Shown: positions 17,579 through 27,244, counted from the first letter of the stretch. The stretch: 64,000 nt of DNA from Variovorax gracilis (GCF_030317115.1 NZ_JASZYF010000002.1:310001-374000); one strand, 5' to 3'. The notes: generated by a model not told the origin, from the letters alone. Numbers and translations are program-made.

Positions 17579-18784
17579 ATGAGCGCCACTGCCGCCCCCT
17601 CGTCGCCCCACGTCATGAACACCTACGGACGCCTGCCGATCGCGCTGTCGCACGGCCAGGGCTGCCGAGTGTGGGACACCGAAGGGCGAGCGTACCTGGA
17701 TGGCCTCGGCGGCATCGCCGTCAACACGCTGGGCCACAACCATCCCGAATTGGTGCCCGCGCTGCAGGACCAGATTTCGAAGCTGATCCACAGCTCGAAC
17801 TACTACCACGTGCCCGGCCAGGAACAGCTCGCAGCCAAGCTGACGGAGCTTTCGGGCCTCACCAACGCCTTCTTCTGCTGCACTGGCCTGGAGGCCAACG
17901 AAGCCGCGCTCAAGCTCGCGCGCAAGTTCGGCCATGACAAGGGCATCGAGCGGCCCGAAATCGTGGTGTACGAAGCCGCCTTCCACGGCCGCAGCATCGC
18001 AACGCTGTCGGCTACCGGCAATCCCAAGGTCCAGCAAGGCTTCGGCCCTCTGGTCGAGGGCTTCATCCGCGTTCCGCTCAACGACTTCGACGCGCTCAAG
18101 AAGGCGACCGAAGGCAATCCGAACGTGGTGGCCGTGTTCTTCGAGACCATCCAGGGCGAAGGCGGCATCAACCCCATGCGCTGGGAATACCTGCGCCAGG
18201 TGCGCCAGCTCTGCGACGAGCGCGACTGGCTCATGATGATCGACGAGGTGCAGTGCGGCATGGGCCGCACCGGCAAGTGGTTCGCGCACCAGTGGGCCGG
18301 AATCAAGCCGGACGTGATGCCGCTGGCCAAGGGCCTGGGCTCGGGCGTGCCGATCGGCGCCGTTGTCGCCGGACCGCGCGCCGCCCACATCTTCGGCCCG
18401 GGCAACCACGGCACGACCTTCGGGGGCAATCCGCTCGCCATGCGCGCCGGCATCGAGACGATCCGCATCATGGAAGAGCAGAAGCTCCTTGAGAACGCGG
18501 CCACGGTCGGTTCGCATCTCAAGGCTGCTCTCGAGCGCGAATTTGCCGGCCTGCCGGGCGTGAAGGAAATCCGCGGCCAGGGCCTGATGCTCGGGATCGA
18601 GCTCGACCGGCCCTGCGGCGTGATCCTCAACCGCGCGTGCGACGCCGGCCTGTTGCTGAGCGTGACCGCCGACAGCGTGATCCGCCTGGTCCCGCCGCTG
18701 ATCCTCAGCATGGCCGAAGCCGACGAGATCGTCGCGATCCTCGCGCCGTTGGTGAAGGCCTTTCTCGCGGAGCCGCAGCCATGA
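17579..18784 (+). CDS. argD: Acetylornithine aminotransferase
   Basis: A 401-residue class III PLP aminotransferase that converts N-acetylglutamate semialdehyde to acetylornithine, and often serves in lysine synthesis too. Motifs: AYLDGLGGIAVNTLGHNHPE, FFCCTGLEANEAALKLAR, EAAFHGRSIATLSATGNPK, the PLP aspartate in MIDEVQCGMGRTGKWFAHQ and the Schiff-base Lys in MPLAKGLGSGVPIGAVV. The start at ATG 17579 follows a CCGGAGAA ribosome site. The stop overlaps the argF start by 4 nt. ArgD and acetylornithine-type transaminases are close relatives; the argF neighbour supports ArgD. Confidence 0.93.
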   Translation: MSATAAPSSPHVMNTYGRLPIALSHGQGCRVWDTEGRAYLDGLGGIAVNTLGHNHPELVPALQDQISKLIHSSNYYHVPGQEQLAAKLTELSGLTNAFFCCTGLEANEAALKLARKFGHDKGIERPEIVVYEAAFHGRSIATLSATGNPKVQQGFGPLVEGFIRVPLNDFDALKKATEGNPNVVAVFFETIQGEGGINPMRWEYLRQVRQLCDERDWLMMIDEVQCGMGRTGKWFAHQWAGIKPDVMPLAKGLGSGVPIGAVVAGPRAAHIFGPGNHGTTFGGNPLAMRAGIETIRIMEEQKLLENAATVGSHLKAALEREFAGLPGVKEIRGQGLMLGIELDRPCGVILNRACDAGLLLSVTADSVIRLVPPLILSMAEADEIVAILAPLVKAFLAEPQP

Positions 18785-19710
18785 GCGATACACCCGCCAT
18801 CCGGCACTACCTGCAGTTCTCGGACTTCTCTGCGGACGAGTACGCGCACGTCCTGGCGCGCGCCGCGCTGATCAAAAAGAAGTTCAAGGCGTACGAGAAG
18901 CACCAGCCCCTGGTGGACCGCACGCTGGCGATGATCTTCGAGAAGGCGTCGACCCGCACGCGCGTGAGCTTCGAGGCCGGCATGTACCAGCTTGGCGGCA
19001 GCGTGGTGCACCTCACCACCGGCGACAGCCAGCTCGGCCGCGCCGAGCCTATCGAGGACAGTGCCAAGGTCATCAGCCGAATGGTCGATCTCGTGATGAT
19101 CCGGACCTTCGAGCAGACCAAGATCGAAGCCTTCGCGGCGCATTCGCGCGTGCCGGTCATCAACGGGCTGACCAACGAGTTCCATCCCTGCCAGATCCTC
19201 GCGGACATCTTTACCTTCATCGAGCATCGTGGCTCTATCGCTGGCAAGACCGTGGCCTGGGTGGGCGATGGCAACAACATGGCCAACACCTGGCTCCAGG
19301 CCAGCGAGATCCTCGGTTTCAAGGTGCACGCGAGCACGCCGAGCGGGTATGAGGTCGACCAGTCGATCGCCGGCATCCGCTCGGCCGAGAGCTACAAAGT
19401 CTTCAAGGACCCGATGGAGGCTTGCCGCGGTGCCGATCTGGTGACCACCGACGTCTGGACCAGCATGGGTTATGAGGCCGAGAACGAGACCCGCCGTGCG
19501 GCCTTTGCCGACTGGTGCGTCGACACCGAAATGATGCGCGCGGCCCAGCCCGACGCCCTCTTCATGCACTGCCTGCCCGCGCACCGCGGCGAGGAGGTCG
19601 AGGCCGACGTGATCGACGGCCCTCAATCGGTCGTCTGGGACGAAGCCGAGAACCGCATGCACGTGCAGAAGGCACTGATGGAATTTCTTCTTCTCGGGCG
19701 CCAGACCTGA
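18781..19710 (+). CDS. argF: Ornithine carbamoyltransferase
   Basis: A 309-residue catabolic/anabolic-type OTCase joining ornithine and carbamoyl phosphate to citrulline. The carbamoyl-phosphate loop FEKASTRTRVSFEAGMYQLG, the ornithine-side TNEFHPCQILADI, VAWVGDGNNMANTW and the catalytic FMHCLPAHRGEEV are all present. It is translationally coupled to argD (ATGA overlap). A single gene and argD context point to the biosynthetic role. Confidence 0.96.
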   Translation: MSDTPAIRHYLQFSDFSADEYAHVLARAALIKKKFKAYEKHQPLVDRTLAMIFEKASTRTRVSFEAGMYQLGGSVVHLTTGDSQLGRAEPIEDSAKVISRMVDLVMIRTFEQTKIEAFAAHSRVPVINGLTNEFHPCQILADIFTFIEHRGSIAGKTVAWVGDGNNMANTWLQASEILGFKVHASTPSGYEVDQSIAGIRSAESYKVFKDPMEACRGADLVTTDVWTSMGYEAENETRRAAFADWCVDTEMMRAAQPDALFMHCLPAHRGEEVEADVIDGPQSVVWDEAENRMHVQKALMEFLLLGRQT

Positions 19711-19730
19711 GTTTTTCGCGAGCGTTGGTG

Positions 19731-19748
19731 TTTCCAATCTGTTGGAAA
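19731..19748. promoter_or_regulatory. Perfect inverted repeat upstream of kynB, candidate operator
   Basis: TTTCCAA TCTG TTGGAAA, a perfect 7-bp palindrome with a 4-bp spacer, 42 bp in front of the kynB start. It has no T tract, so it is unlikely to be an argF terminator. A regulator of the kynurenine operon could bind here; no kynR-like gene lies in the window. Confidence 0.45.
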
Positions 19749-19790
19749 TAACCGACACCACGAGTCCTGTCGCGGCGCTAACTTTGCGGC

Positions 19791-20435
19791 ATGAACTCAC
19801 GACTCTGGGACATCTCGCCGCCGGTGCACGAGGGCGCACCGGTTTTTCCGGGCGACACACCCTATCGCCAGCGTTGGGCAGCGACCATCACGCCGGACTG
19901 CCCCGTCAACGTCAGCGAAATCACCTTGTCGCCGCACGTCGGCGCGCACGCTGACGCGCCGCTGCACTATGACCCGGCCGGCTCGACCATCGGCAACGTC
20001 GATCTCACCCCCTACCTCGGTCCCTGCCGCGTGATCCATGCAATCGCGCGCGGGCCGCTGATCGAGTGGGAGCACATCGCCCACGCCGTCGACAGGCTTC
20101 CACCGCGCGTGCTGGTGCGCACGTATGAGCGCGCACCGGTTGATCGCTGGGACGGCCGGCTCGCCGCCTTTGCCCCCGCCACCATCGAACGCCTGGCATC
20201 GCTGGGCGTGAAGCTGGTCGGCATCGACACGGCGAGCATCGATCCGGCCGACAGCAAGACGCTCGACAGCCACCAGGTCATTCGCCGCCTCGACCTGCGT
20301 GTACTGGAGAACCTCGTGCTCGACGACGTGCCGGAGGGCGACTACGAGTTGATCGCCCTCCCCCTCAAGCTGGTGAGCGCCGATGCCTCGCCCGTGCGCG
20401 CGATCCTGCGTGAACTCCCTCCTGCCCGACCATGA
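19791..20435 (+). CDS. kynB: Kynurenine formamidase
   Basis: A 214-residue cyclase-fold metal hydrolase converting N-formylkynurenine to kynurenine and formate. The N-terminus [21 protein letters not shown], the metal-binding [12 protein letters not shown] (His/His/Asp) and the later [20 protein letters not shown] match KynB. It is the first gene of kynB-kynU-kynA and overlaps kynU by 4 nt. Length matches the family. Confidence 0.95.
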   Translation: MNSRLWDISPPVHEGAPVFPGDTPYRQRWAATITPDCPVNVSEITLSPHVGAHADAPLHYDPAGSTIGNVDLTPYLGPCRVIHAIARGPLIEWEHIAHAVDRLPPRVLVRTYERAPVDRWDGRLAAFAPATIERLASLGVKLVGIDTASIDPADSKTLDSHQVIRRLDLRVLENLVLDDVPEGDYELIALPLKLVSADASPVRAILRELPPARP

Positions 20436-21718
20436 CCTTCGACGAATGCAAGCGCCTCGACGCGCAAGATCCCCTGGCCAGCTTGCGCGACCAATTCTTC
20501 CTGCCCGAAGGTGTCATCTACCTGGACGGCAATTCGCTTGGCGTGCTGCCCAAGGCGGCGCCCGCGCGCATCTCCGAAGTCGTGGCGAAGGAATGGGGCG
20601 AAGGCCTCATCCGGTCGTGGAACAGCGCCGGCTGGTTCGACTTGCCGCAACGGCTCGGCGACAAGGTGGCACGCCTGATCGGTGCGGCGCCCGGCGAAGT
20701 CGTCTGTACCGACAGCACCTCGGTCAATCTCTACAAGGTGCTGTTCGCGGCGCTGAGCCAAGCCGGGGACGCAGGCAGCCGGCGCCGTGTCGTGCTCAGC
20801 GAGCGAAGCAACTTTCCCACCGACCTCTACATCGCCGAATCGCTGTGCCGTGAACGTGGCTTCACTCTCAAGCTGATCGAGGCGGGCGAACTGCCTGCCG
20901 CACTCACGGACGAGGTGGCAGTGCTGATGCTGACCCACGTGAACTATCGCACCGGCGCAATGCATGACATGAAGTCCATCACGGCCGCAGCGCACGCAGC
21001 CGGCGCGCTGGCGGTGTGGGACCTGGCACACAGCGCGGGTGCGGTGCCGGTCGCACTCAACGAAAGCGACGCCGATTTCGCGATCGGCTGCGGCTACAAG
21101 TACCTGAACGGCGGCCCCGGCGCGCCGGCCTTCGTCTGGGTGCACACACGGCACGCCGGCCAGTTCGAGCAGCCGCTGTCGGGCTGGTGGGGTCACGCCG
21201 CGCCTTTCGAGTTCACGCCGCACTACCGGCCGGCTCCAGGCGTCGCGCGCTATCTCTGCGGCACGCAACCGATCGTCGCGCTGGCGAGCCTCGAATGCGG
21301 GCTCGACACCGTGCTCGCTGCCGAAGCCTTCTCGGGCGGCCAAGGCAGCATGGCGGTGCTGCGCACCAAGTCGCTGGCACTGACCGATGCGTTCATCGCG
21401 CTCGTGGAAGCACGTTGCGCCGGCCGCTTCACGCTGGTGACTCCGCGCGATCACGCCCAACGCGGATCGCAGGTCTGCCTGGCGCTGAGCGATGGCGGGT
21501 CGGGCGCGTACGCCATCGTGCAGGCGCTCATTGCGCGCGGCGTGATCGGCGATTTCCGCGCCGGAGACTCGCAGATGCCCGACATCCTCCGCTTCGGCTT
21601 CACGCCCCTTTACCTCGGGTTCGAGGACGTGTGGCACTCGGTCGAACACCTCGTGCAAGTCCTGGACGGCGAGGAATGGAAGCGGCCCGAGTTCAACCAG
21701 AAGCAGGCCGTGACCTGA
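20432..21718 (+). CDS. kynU: Kynureninase
   Basis: A 428-residue PLP enzyme that cleaves kynurenine to anthranilate and alanine. Visible are [49 protein letters not shown] with the PLP-contacting Asp, and the Schiff-base Lys in [19 protein letters not shown]. It is coupled to kynB by overlap and lies 10 bp before kynA. The product anthranilate could also be drawn into tryptophan synthesis or degraded; no anthranilate-degradation genes are in view. Confidence 0.95.
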   Translation: MTFDECKRLDAQDPLASLRDQFFLPEGVIYLDGNSLGVLPKAAPARISEVVAKEWGEGLIRSWNSAGWFDLPQRLGDKVARLIGAAPGEVVCTDSTSVNLYKVLFAALSQAGDAGSRRRVVLSERSNFPTDLYIAESLCRERGFTLKLIEAGELPAALTDEVAVLMLTHVNYRTGAMHDMKSITAAAHAAGALAVWDLAHSAGAVPVALNESDADFAIGCGYKYLNGGPGAPAFVWVHTRHAGQFEQPLSGWWGHAAPFEFTPHYRPAPGVARYLCGTQPIVALASLECGLDTVLAAEAFSGGQGSMAVLRTKSLALTDAFIALVEARCAGRFTLVTPRDHAQRGSQVCLALSDGGSGAYAIVQALIARGVIGDFRAGDSQMPDILRFGFTPLYLGFEDVWHSVEHLVQVLDGEEWKRPEFNQKQAVT

Positions 21719-21728
21719 GGAACGCCCG

Positions 21729-22571
21729 ATGAACAACAGCACCGAACAGATCGTCCACGACGAAAAGGCGCAGCTCGATTTCAGCGCCTCGATGAGCTAT
21801 ACAGACTATCTGAGTCTCGACACGATCCTGAACGCGCAGCATCCGCGGTCGCCGGCACACGACGAACTGCTCTTCATCGTGCAGCACCAGACCAGCGAGC
21901 TCTGGATGAAGCTCATGCTGCACGAGCTGCGCGCCGCGATCCGCTGCATCGCGGAAGACGACCTGTCCAGCGCCTTCAAGATGCTGGCACGCGTGTCGCG
22001 CATCATGGAGCAATTGGTGCACGCCTGGGACGTGCTCGCCACCATGACGCCGCCCGAATACAGTGCCATGCGACCTTACCTCGGCGCCTCCAGCGGTTTC
22101 CAGAGCTGGCAGTACCGTTGCATCGAATTTGCACTGGGCAACAAGAACGCGGCGATGCTCAAGCCGCATTCGCACCGTCCCGAGTTGCTGGCCGAGGTGG
22201 AGGCCGCCTGGCGCGCGCCCTCGCTCTACGACGAAGCACTGAGCCTCCTGGCGCGGCGCGGGCTCGACGTGCCGGCCGATCATCTGCAGCGCGATTGGTC
22301 GAAGCCCTACGAATCGAGCGACGGCGTCGAGCAGGCGTGGCTGGTGGTCTATCGCGACCCGAAAAAATACTGGGAGCTCTACCAGCTGGGCGAGGAACTC
22401 ACCGATCTCGAGGATGCCTTCCGCCTCTGGCGCTTCCGCCACGTGACCACGGTCGAACGGGTGATCGGCTTCAAGCGTGGCACGGGGGGCACCGGCGGCG
22501 TAAGCTACCTGCGCAAGATGCTCGACGTGGTGCTGTTCCCGGAGATCTGGAAGCTCAGGACGGATCTCTAG
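21729..22571 (+). CDS. kynA: Tryptophan 2,3-dioxygenase
   Basis: A 280-residue heme dioxygenase opening the indole ring of L-tryptophan to N-formylkynurenine, the first step of the pathway. Characteristic segments: [38 protein letters not shown] (substrate pocket), [17 protein letters not shown] and the heme-ligand region [30 protein letters not shown] with its proximal His. It ends the kynBUA operon; a strong ribosome site and a new gene follow after 49 bp. Confidence 0.96.
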   Translation: MNNSTEQIVHDEKAQLDFSASMSYTDYLSLDTILNAQHPRSPAHDELLFIVQHQTSELWMKLMLHELRAAIRCIAEDDLSSAFKMLARVSRIMEQLVHAWDVLATMTPPEYSAMRPYLGASSGFQSWQYRCIEFALGNKNAAMLKPHSHRPELLAEVEAAWRAPSLYDEALSLLARRGLDVPADHLQRDWSKPYESSDGVEQAWLVVYRDPKKYWELYQLGEELTDLEDAFRLWRFRHVTTVERVIGFKRGTGGTGGVSYLRKMLDVVLFPEIWKLRTDL

Positions 22572-22620
22572 GCTGGCCGGCGATCGGACCCGCATCCCAT
22601 CACGACAAAGAGGAGACGAG

Positions 22621-23871
22621 ATGGACAACGATTTCTTCGGCAATGAGGAACTTGCGCTGCTGCGCTCCCATGGCATCGCGCTCTTTGCGCGGCGCGTGAT
22701 CTTCGACGCACAGCCGCCGATGACGCAGGAGCAGATCGCGGCGGTGCAGGCTGTCTGCGCCGGGCCGCTTCCGCCCGAACTGCTCGCGCTGTGGCGACTC
22801 ACGGCCGGTGGGCGAGTCGACTACGACCTCCACCTCCGCATGAACGGCAACGAGGAATCGGTCGGCTGGAGCGAACTGTTCTGGAACGGCAGCGACTCCT
22901 TTCATGACCTGCAGGGCTGGATCGCGCACGAACTCGAAGGCGCGAAGGAAGCCGCCGCTGATAGCGACGAGGCCTGGGATGGCAAGCTGACCCTGCTGCC
23001 GATCGGCGGACTCGAAGACTGCGACCGAATCTATGCGGTGGTGGAGTCGGGCGCGGACTACGGCCACGTCCTGGCGTGGAAGCAAGGCCTGCCGGCGGCC
23101 TGGGCGCACGAGATGCACGAGGACGGCATGACCACCGTTGCGCACGACCTGTGCGCGGCGTTCGAGGCGCTGCATCTCGACGAGGACCCGCTGGAACCCG
23201 CGGGCGAATACTTCACCGGGCAGGCGCTGCTCGAATATCTCGACCAGCGCCACCAGGAGCACGGCCTGACCATCGAATTGATGGACAAGCTGATCGCGTT
23301 CTATCGCAGGGCGATGGTCGACTGGCGAGCATCGCTGGCCGACGGATCATTGGGTCAGAACGGCCCGCTCTCGCGCATCGCGCTGCGCCACGCGGTCGCG
23401 ACCGACGACGCGGAGCTGATTGGCCGGCTCGTTGCCGCCGGCGTGGCGGTGGACGGCCCGCTGCACGGCAGCGCGATCGCCACCGACCTGGCGCTGAGCC
23501 ACGGCGCGCATGCCGCGGCCGCGGCGCTGGTCAACGCAGGAGCGCCTGTGGCGCCCGATGCGCTGGACTACATCGACAACGCCGTCTCGCCTGAGCTGGT
23601 CAGCCTGTTGCTGGCACACGGTGCCCAAGCCAGCCCCACGGCCATTGCCGAGTGCGTCGCCTGCGGCGCACCTGCGGCCGCGCGGCTGATCGCCAGCGCC
23701 TATGGGCAAACCCATGACGACCTGCCGACGGCCTACGCGGCGGTCCGCGATGGGTTGCTGGCCGAACTCGAATCGTCACTGATCGAGGTGCGCGAGGGCC
23801 GGCTGACGCACTACCTCGGCCTCGCGGGGCTGACCAAGCGCGTCGACCACCTGCGCAGCTTCAGTCTCTGA
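22621..23871 (+). CDS. Putative SUKH (SMI1/KNR4)-like protein with ankyrin-like C-terminus
   Basis: A 416-residue protein preceded by a strong AAAGAGGAGA ribosome site 49 bp after kynA. Residues about 30-160 look like a SUKH domain: PLPPELLALWRLTAGGRVDYDL, then a late LLPIGGLEDCDRIYAVVESGADYGHVLAWKQG. Residues about 250-370 hold roughly four degenerate ankyrin-like units (LRHAVATDDAELIGRLVAAGVAVDG, SHGAHAAAAALVNAGAPV, VSPELVSLLLAHGAQAS). SUKH proteins are best known as immunity proteins of polymorphic toxins, but also occur alone. No toxin gene is adjacent. The link to kynurenine metabolism may be only positional. Confidence 0.6.
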   Translation: MDNDFFGNEELALLRSHGIALFARRVIFDAQPPMTQEQIAAVQAVCAGPLPPELLALWRLTAGGRVDYDLHLRMNGNEESVGWSELFWNGSDSFHDLQGWIAHELEGAKEAAADSDEAWDGKLTLLPIGGLEDCDRIYAVVESGADYGHVLAWKQGLPAAWAHEMHEDGMTTVAHDLCAAFEALHLDEDPLEPAGEYFTGQALLEYLDQRHQEHGLTIELMDKLIAFYRRAMVDWRASLADGSLGQNGPLSRIALRHAVATDDAELIGRLVAAGVAVDGPLHGSAIATDLALSHGAHAAAAALVNAGAPVAPDALDYIDNAVSPELVSLLLAHGAQASPTAIAECVACGAPAAARLIASAYGQTHDDLPTAYAAVRDGLLAELESSLIEVREGRLTHYLGLAGLTKRVDHLRSFSL

Positions 23872-23873
23872 GT

Positions 23874-25052
23874 TCAGGCGTCATAGAGCCAAGGCACGTC
23901 GAGCAGGCGCGCGCCCAGCAGGCGTAGCGCTGCGTCGCGTCCCACGCGCACGAGGCCCGTGGCATGGAAGATCTCGCCATTGCGACGGGCTCGCGCCTGC
24001 ACTTGCGCGTTGCGCTCCCACCGTGCAGCGGCGTAGCGCGCCAGCGCGGCCGGGACTTCGGGCGCGGCCCCTCCGTCGAGCGCCTCCGCCAACGCGACCG
24101 CATCCTCGATTGCCATGCCGGCGCCCTGGGCCAGGTAGGGCAGCATCGGGTGCGCGGCATCGCCAGCCAGCGCCACGCGCTCGCCGGCCATCTCATGCGG
24201 GCCGGTCAGCGGCGGGCGATCGCTGAGCGTCCAGGCGCGCCATGACGGCACCGCTTCGAGAAGGGCCTGCAGTCCGATGCACGTGCGGCCGGTCGCGGCT
24301 TGCAGCGCGCCCAGGCTCGTCGCCTGATCCCAGTCGCGCGCGTCACCGACAGGCGCCGCTTCGGCGAGCACGACCACGTTGAGCGCCTCGCCACGGCGCA
24401 CAGGGTAAGCCACCGCATGCAGTCGCGGTCCGAGCCAGACGCCAATCTGCGTGCTGCGGAGCGATGCAGGCAATGTCGCCTGATCGATCAGCGCGCGCCA
24501 TGCCGTGTGGCCCGTCGCGCGGGGCGGCGAGGTGTCGTCCACCACACGCGGTCGCACCGTACTCCAGAGGCCATCGGCGCCGATCAAGGCGTCCCCTTCC
24601 CAGGCGCGCGTCTCGGTGCTCGATGCGCAGACCAGGTCTCCCCTTGCGACCACCTGCGTCACGCGGGCGCCGGTGGTGAGCGTGACGGCGCCGGTTCCGC
24701 GCACCGCGGCCAGCATCAGCGCATGCAAGTCCGCGCGATGAACGCAGAGATAAGGTGCGGCATAGCTGTGCAGCATCGCGTTACCGAGCGGCATGCGGGC
24801 GATTTCGCCGCCACTGGTCGCACTGCGGATGACCAGCGCATCCGGCCGGGCGGCGACCCGCACCAGCGCTTCCGAGACACCGAGCGCCTGCAAGCGCCGC
24901 GTGACGTTGGGACCGAGCTGGATGCCCGCGCCAATTTCGCTGAACGCCACAGATTGTTCGAGCAGGTCGATTCGATGGCGTCGACGGGCCAGCGCGAGTG
25001 CCGTCGCGAGGCCCGCGATGCCTCCGCCTGCAATCAGGATATGGGCCGACAT
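23874..25052 (-). CDS. FAD-dependent aromatic-ring monooxygenase (salicylate hydroxylase-like)
   Basis: A 392-residue group A flavoprotein monooxygenase. It has the FAD-binding GGGIAGLATALALARR at the N-terminus, the family's DG-like segment (GDALIGADGLWSTVRPRV) and the second FAD motif GDAAHPMLPYLAQGAGMAIEDA. Such enzymes hydroxylate aromatic acids such as salicylate, 6-hydroxynicotinate or kynurenine. It is convergent with the kyn cluster and 13 bp downstream of the feo-linked Cys-rich gene, so it may be transcribed with feoAB. The substrate is not determinable; Kmo is unlikely because it lacks the expected C-terminal membrane segment. Confidence 0.8.
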   Translation of the reverse strand: MSAHILIAGGGIAGLATALALARRRHRIDLLEQSVAFSEIGAGIQLGPNVTRRLQALGVSEALVRVAARPDALVIRSATSGGEIARMPLGNAMLHSYAAPYLCVHRADLHALMLAAVRGTGAVTLTTGARVTQVVARGDLVCASSTETRAWEGDALIGADGLWSTVRPRVVDDTSPPRATGHTAWRALIDQATLPASLRSTQIGVWLGPRLHAVAYPVRRGEALNVVVLAEAAPVGDARDWDQATSLGALQAATGRTCIGLQALLEAVPSWRAWTLSDRPPLTGPHEMAGERVALAGDAAHPMLPYLAQGAGMAIEDAVALAEALDGGAAPEVPAALARYAAARWERNAQVQARARRNGEIFHATGLVRVGRDAALRLLGARLLDVPWLYDA

Positions 25053-25065
25053 CGAGCGCGCGCCT

Positions 25066-25344
25066 TCAGTGCGAGCGCGTCAGAGGCGGTTGGACGTCTG
25101 CACCTGTCTTGGAACCTGCGCCGGTCGAGCAGTTGCCGCAGGTATCGCACGAGCCGCAACCCGACGTCTTGCCCAGCGAGGCCGCAAGTTGACGTGCACC
25201 CTCCGCATCGACCAGCCCCGCGCGCTGCGAGCCGGCTGCAAGCTTCGTGGCCGCCACACGGCGCCAGCTGCGCGGCATCCAGCGCCAGACGGCATAGATC
25301 GCAGCCAACGCGACGATCAGCGCTACGACGATCTGTTGTGTCAT
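25066..25344 (-). CDS. FeoB-associated Cys-rich small membrane protein (DUF6587-like)
   Basis: 92 residues: one N-terminal membrane helix (QIVVALIVALAAIYAVW, residues about 3-20), a basic linker (RSWRRVAATKLAAG), then a Cys cluster GCGSCDTCGNCST with four Cys. Small single-helix, Cys-rich proteins of this plan follow feoB in many betaproteobacteria, in the position of FeoC in enterics. A role in FeoB regulation or in Fe/S sensing is a reasonable inference only. It starts right after the feoB stop (1 bp apart). Confidence 0.75.
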   Translation of the reverse strand: MTQQIVVALIVALAAIYAVWRWMPRSWRRVAATKLAAGSQRAGLVDAEGARQLAASLGKTSGCGSCDTCGNCSTGAGSKTGADVQPPLTRSH

Positions 25345-25345
25345 C

Positions 25346-27244
25346 TCATCCTCCTGTGAGTGCCAGCGTCACCCGATAGGTGATCCAGCACGCAATGTAG
25401 GCGAGTCCGAACAAATAGCCAGCCATGATCCACACGTAGCGCCAGGAACCGGTCTCCCGCTTGACGGCAGCCAGCGTCGAAAGGCACTGTGGCGCAAACA
25501 CATACCAGACCAGGAGCGACAGCGCCGTAGCCAGCGACCAGCTGCCCGCGATCAACGGTTCGAGCTGGCCCGCCACGTCGTCCCCGGTCGCAGAAAGGGC
25601 ATACACCGTACCCAGGGCGCCGACCGCCACTTCGCGCGCCGCCATGCCGGGCACCAGCGCGATCGAGATCTGCCAGTTGAAACCGATGGGCGCAAAGATG
25701 TGTTCGAGCCCGCGGCCGATCATGCCGGCCAGGCTGTACTGGATGGCCGGCCCGGTCGCGCCTTCGGGCGGCGACGGGAAGGTCGAGAGAAACCACAGCA
25801 GGATCGTGAGCGTGAGAATGATCGTGCCCACGCGCTGAATGAAGATCCAGGCCCGCTCGTAGAGCCCCAGCCCGAGGTTGCGCAGATTGGGCCAGCGGTA
25901 GGCCGGCAGCTCCATCAGCAGCGGCGAATGCTGCTTGTTGTCGCGAAAGCGCTTCATGACCCAGGCCACGGCCATCGCCGAGACGATACCGAAGACATAC
26001 AGCGCGAAGAGCACCACGCCCTGCAAGTTGAACGCGCCCCCAACCGTGCGCGCCGGAATGAATGCGGCGATCAGCAGCGCATACACCGGCAGCCGCGCCG
26101 AACAGGTCATCAGTGGCGCAATCATGATCGTCGTGATCCGGTCGCGCCAGTTGCTGATGGTGCGCGTGGCCATCACGCCGGGAATCGCGCAGGCGAAGCT
26201 CGACAGCAATGGGATGAAAGAGCGCCCCGACAGGCCCACGGTGCCCATCACCCGGTCGAGCAGGAAGGCCGCGCGCGGCAGGTAGCCCGAGTCTTCGAGC
26301 GCAAGGATGAACAGGAAGAGGATCAGGATCTGCGGCAGGAACACGATCACGCCGCCGACGCCGGCGATGATGCCGTCGACCAGCAGGCTCTGCAGCATGC
26401 CCTCGGGCACGACGCGCTTGATGAGTTCGCCGAACGCGGTGGTCCCGTCCTTGATGGCGTCCATCGGCACCTCGGCCCAGCTGAACACGGCCTGGAACAT
26501 CAGGAACATCGTGACCGCCAGAACCACCATGCCCCACAGCGGGTGCATCACGACGCGATCGATGCGGTCGCTGGTGGCCAGACTGCCGACCGGCTCCCTG
26601 ACGGCGAGGCCCAGGATGCGGCGCACTTCCCGCTGCGTGTCGAGCACGTCGTCGAGACCCGGTGCGTGCCAGGGTTTCGGCACTGCGGCTGCGACGGGCG
26701 AATCGAGCGCTTCGAGCAGGCCTTGCGCTCCACCGCTGTGCACGCCGACCGTCTCGATCACCGGCACGCCGAGTTCGCGGGAGAGCACGGCGACGTCGAC
26801 CGCGATGCCCTGCTTCTTGGCCATGTCCGTCATGTTCAGCGCCACGACCATCGGCAAGCCTAGTCGCTTGGCCTCGAGCACCAGCCGCAAGTTGAGGCGC
26901 AGATTGGTGGCATCGGTCACGCACACGAGCAGTTCGGGCGGCAGCTCCGTGCTCTTGCCCGTGACGACGTCGCGCGTGACGGCCTCGTCGGCCGACAGCG
27001 CATTCAGGCTGTAGGCGCCCGGCAGGTCGAGCACGAAGACGCGCCGGCCGGCGGCCGTCCGCAGCGTGCCTTCCTTGCGCTCCACCGTGACGCCCGCGTA
27101 ATTGGCGACTTTCTGCCGGCTGCCCGTGAGAAGGTTGAACAGGGCCGTCTTGCCGCAGTTGGGATTGCCCAGCAGTGCGATGCGATCCGGCGGACTCGTC
27201 GACACGGCCGCGCCCGGTTGGAAGGTCAAGGTCGCTTCAGCCAT
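25346..27244 (-). CDS. feoB: Ferrous iron transporter FeoB
   Basis: 632 residues. The N-terminal G domain has G1 GNPNCGKT, G3 DLPGAYSL and G4 NMTD; a GDI-type helical spacer follows, then a membrane domain with two Gate repeats (LPQILILFLFILALEDSGYLPRAAFLLDRVMG with SFACAIPGVMATRTI, and AAREVAVGALGTVYAL). FeoB moves Fe2+ into the cytoplasm. It is shorter than the 770-residue E. coli type, as seen in many betaproteobacteria. The start overlaps the end of feoA by 8 nt. Fur control is indicated by the operator in front of feoA. Confidence 0.95.
   Translation of the reverse strand: MAEATLTFQPGAAVSTSPPDRIALLGNPNCGKTALFNLLTGSRQKVANYAGVTVERKEGTLRTAAGRRVFVLDLPGAYSLNALSADEAVTRDVVTGKSTELPPELLVCVTDATNLRLNLRLVLEAKRLGLPMVVALNMTDMAKKQGIAVDVAVLSRELGVPVIETVGVHSGGAQGLLEALDSPVAAAVPKPWHAPGLDDVLDTQREVRRILGLAVREPVGSLATSDRIDRVVMHPLWGMVVLAVTMFLMFQAVFSWAEVPMDAIKDGTTAFGELIKRVVPEGMLQSLLVDGIIAGVGGVIVFLPQILILFLFILALEDSGYLPRAAFLLDRVMGTVGLSGRSFIPLLSSFACAIPGVMATRTISNWRDRITTIMIAPLMTCSARLPVYALLIAAFIPARTVGGAFNLQGVVLFALYVFGIVSAMAVAWVMKRFRDNKQHSPLLMELPAYRWPNLRNLGLGLYERAWIFIQRVGTIILTLTILLWFLSTFPSPPEGATGPAIQYSLAGMIGRGLEHIFAPIGFNWQISIALVPGMAAREVAVGALGTVYALSATGDDVAGQLEPLIAGSWSLATALSLLVWYVFAPQCLSTLAAVKRETGSWRYVWIMAGYLFGLAYIACWITYRVTLALTGG

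Noticed and set aside
23874..25052. Kynurenine 3-monooxygenase, suggested by the neighbouring kyn genes
   Set aside because: The gene is on the other strand, linked to feoB, and lacks the C-terminal membrane region typical of Kmo; a general aromatic monooxygenase label is safer.
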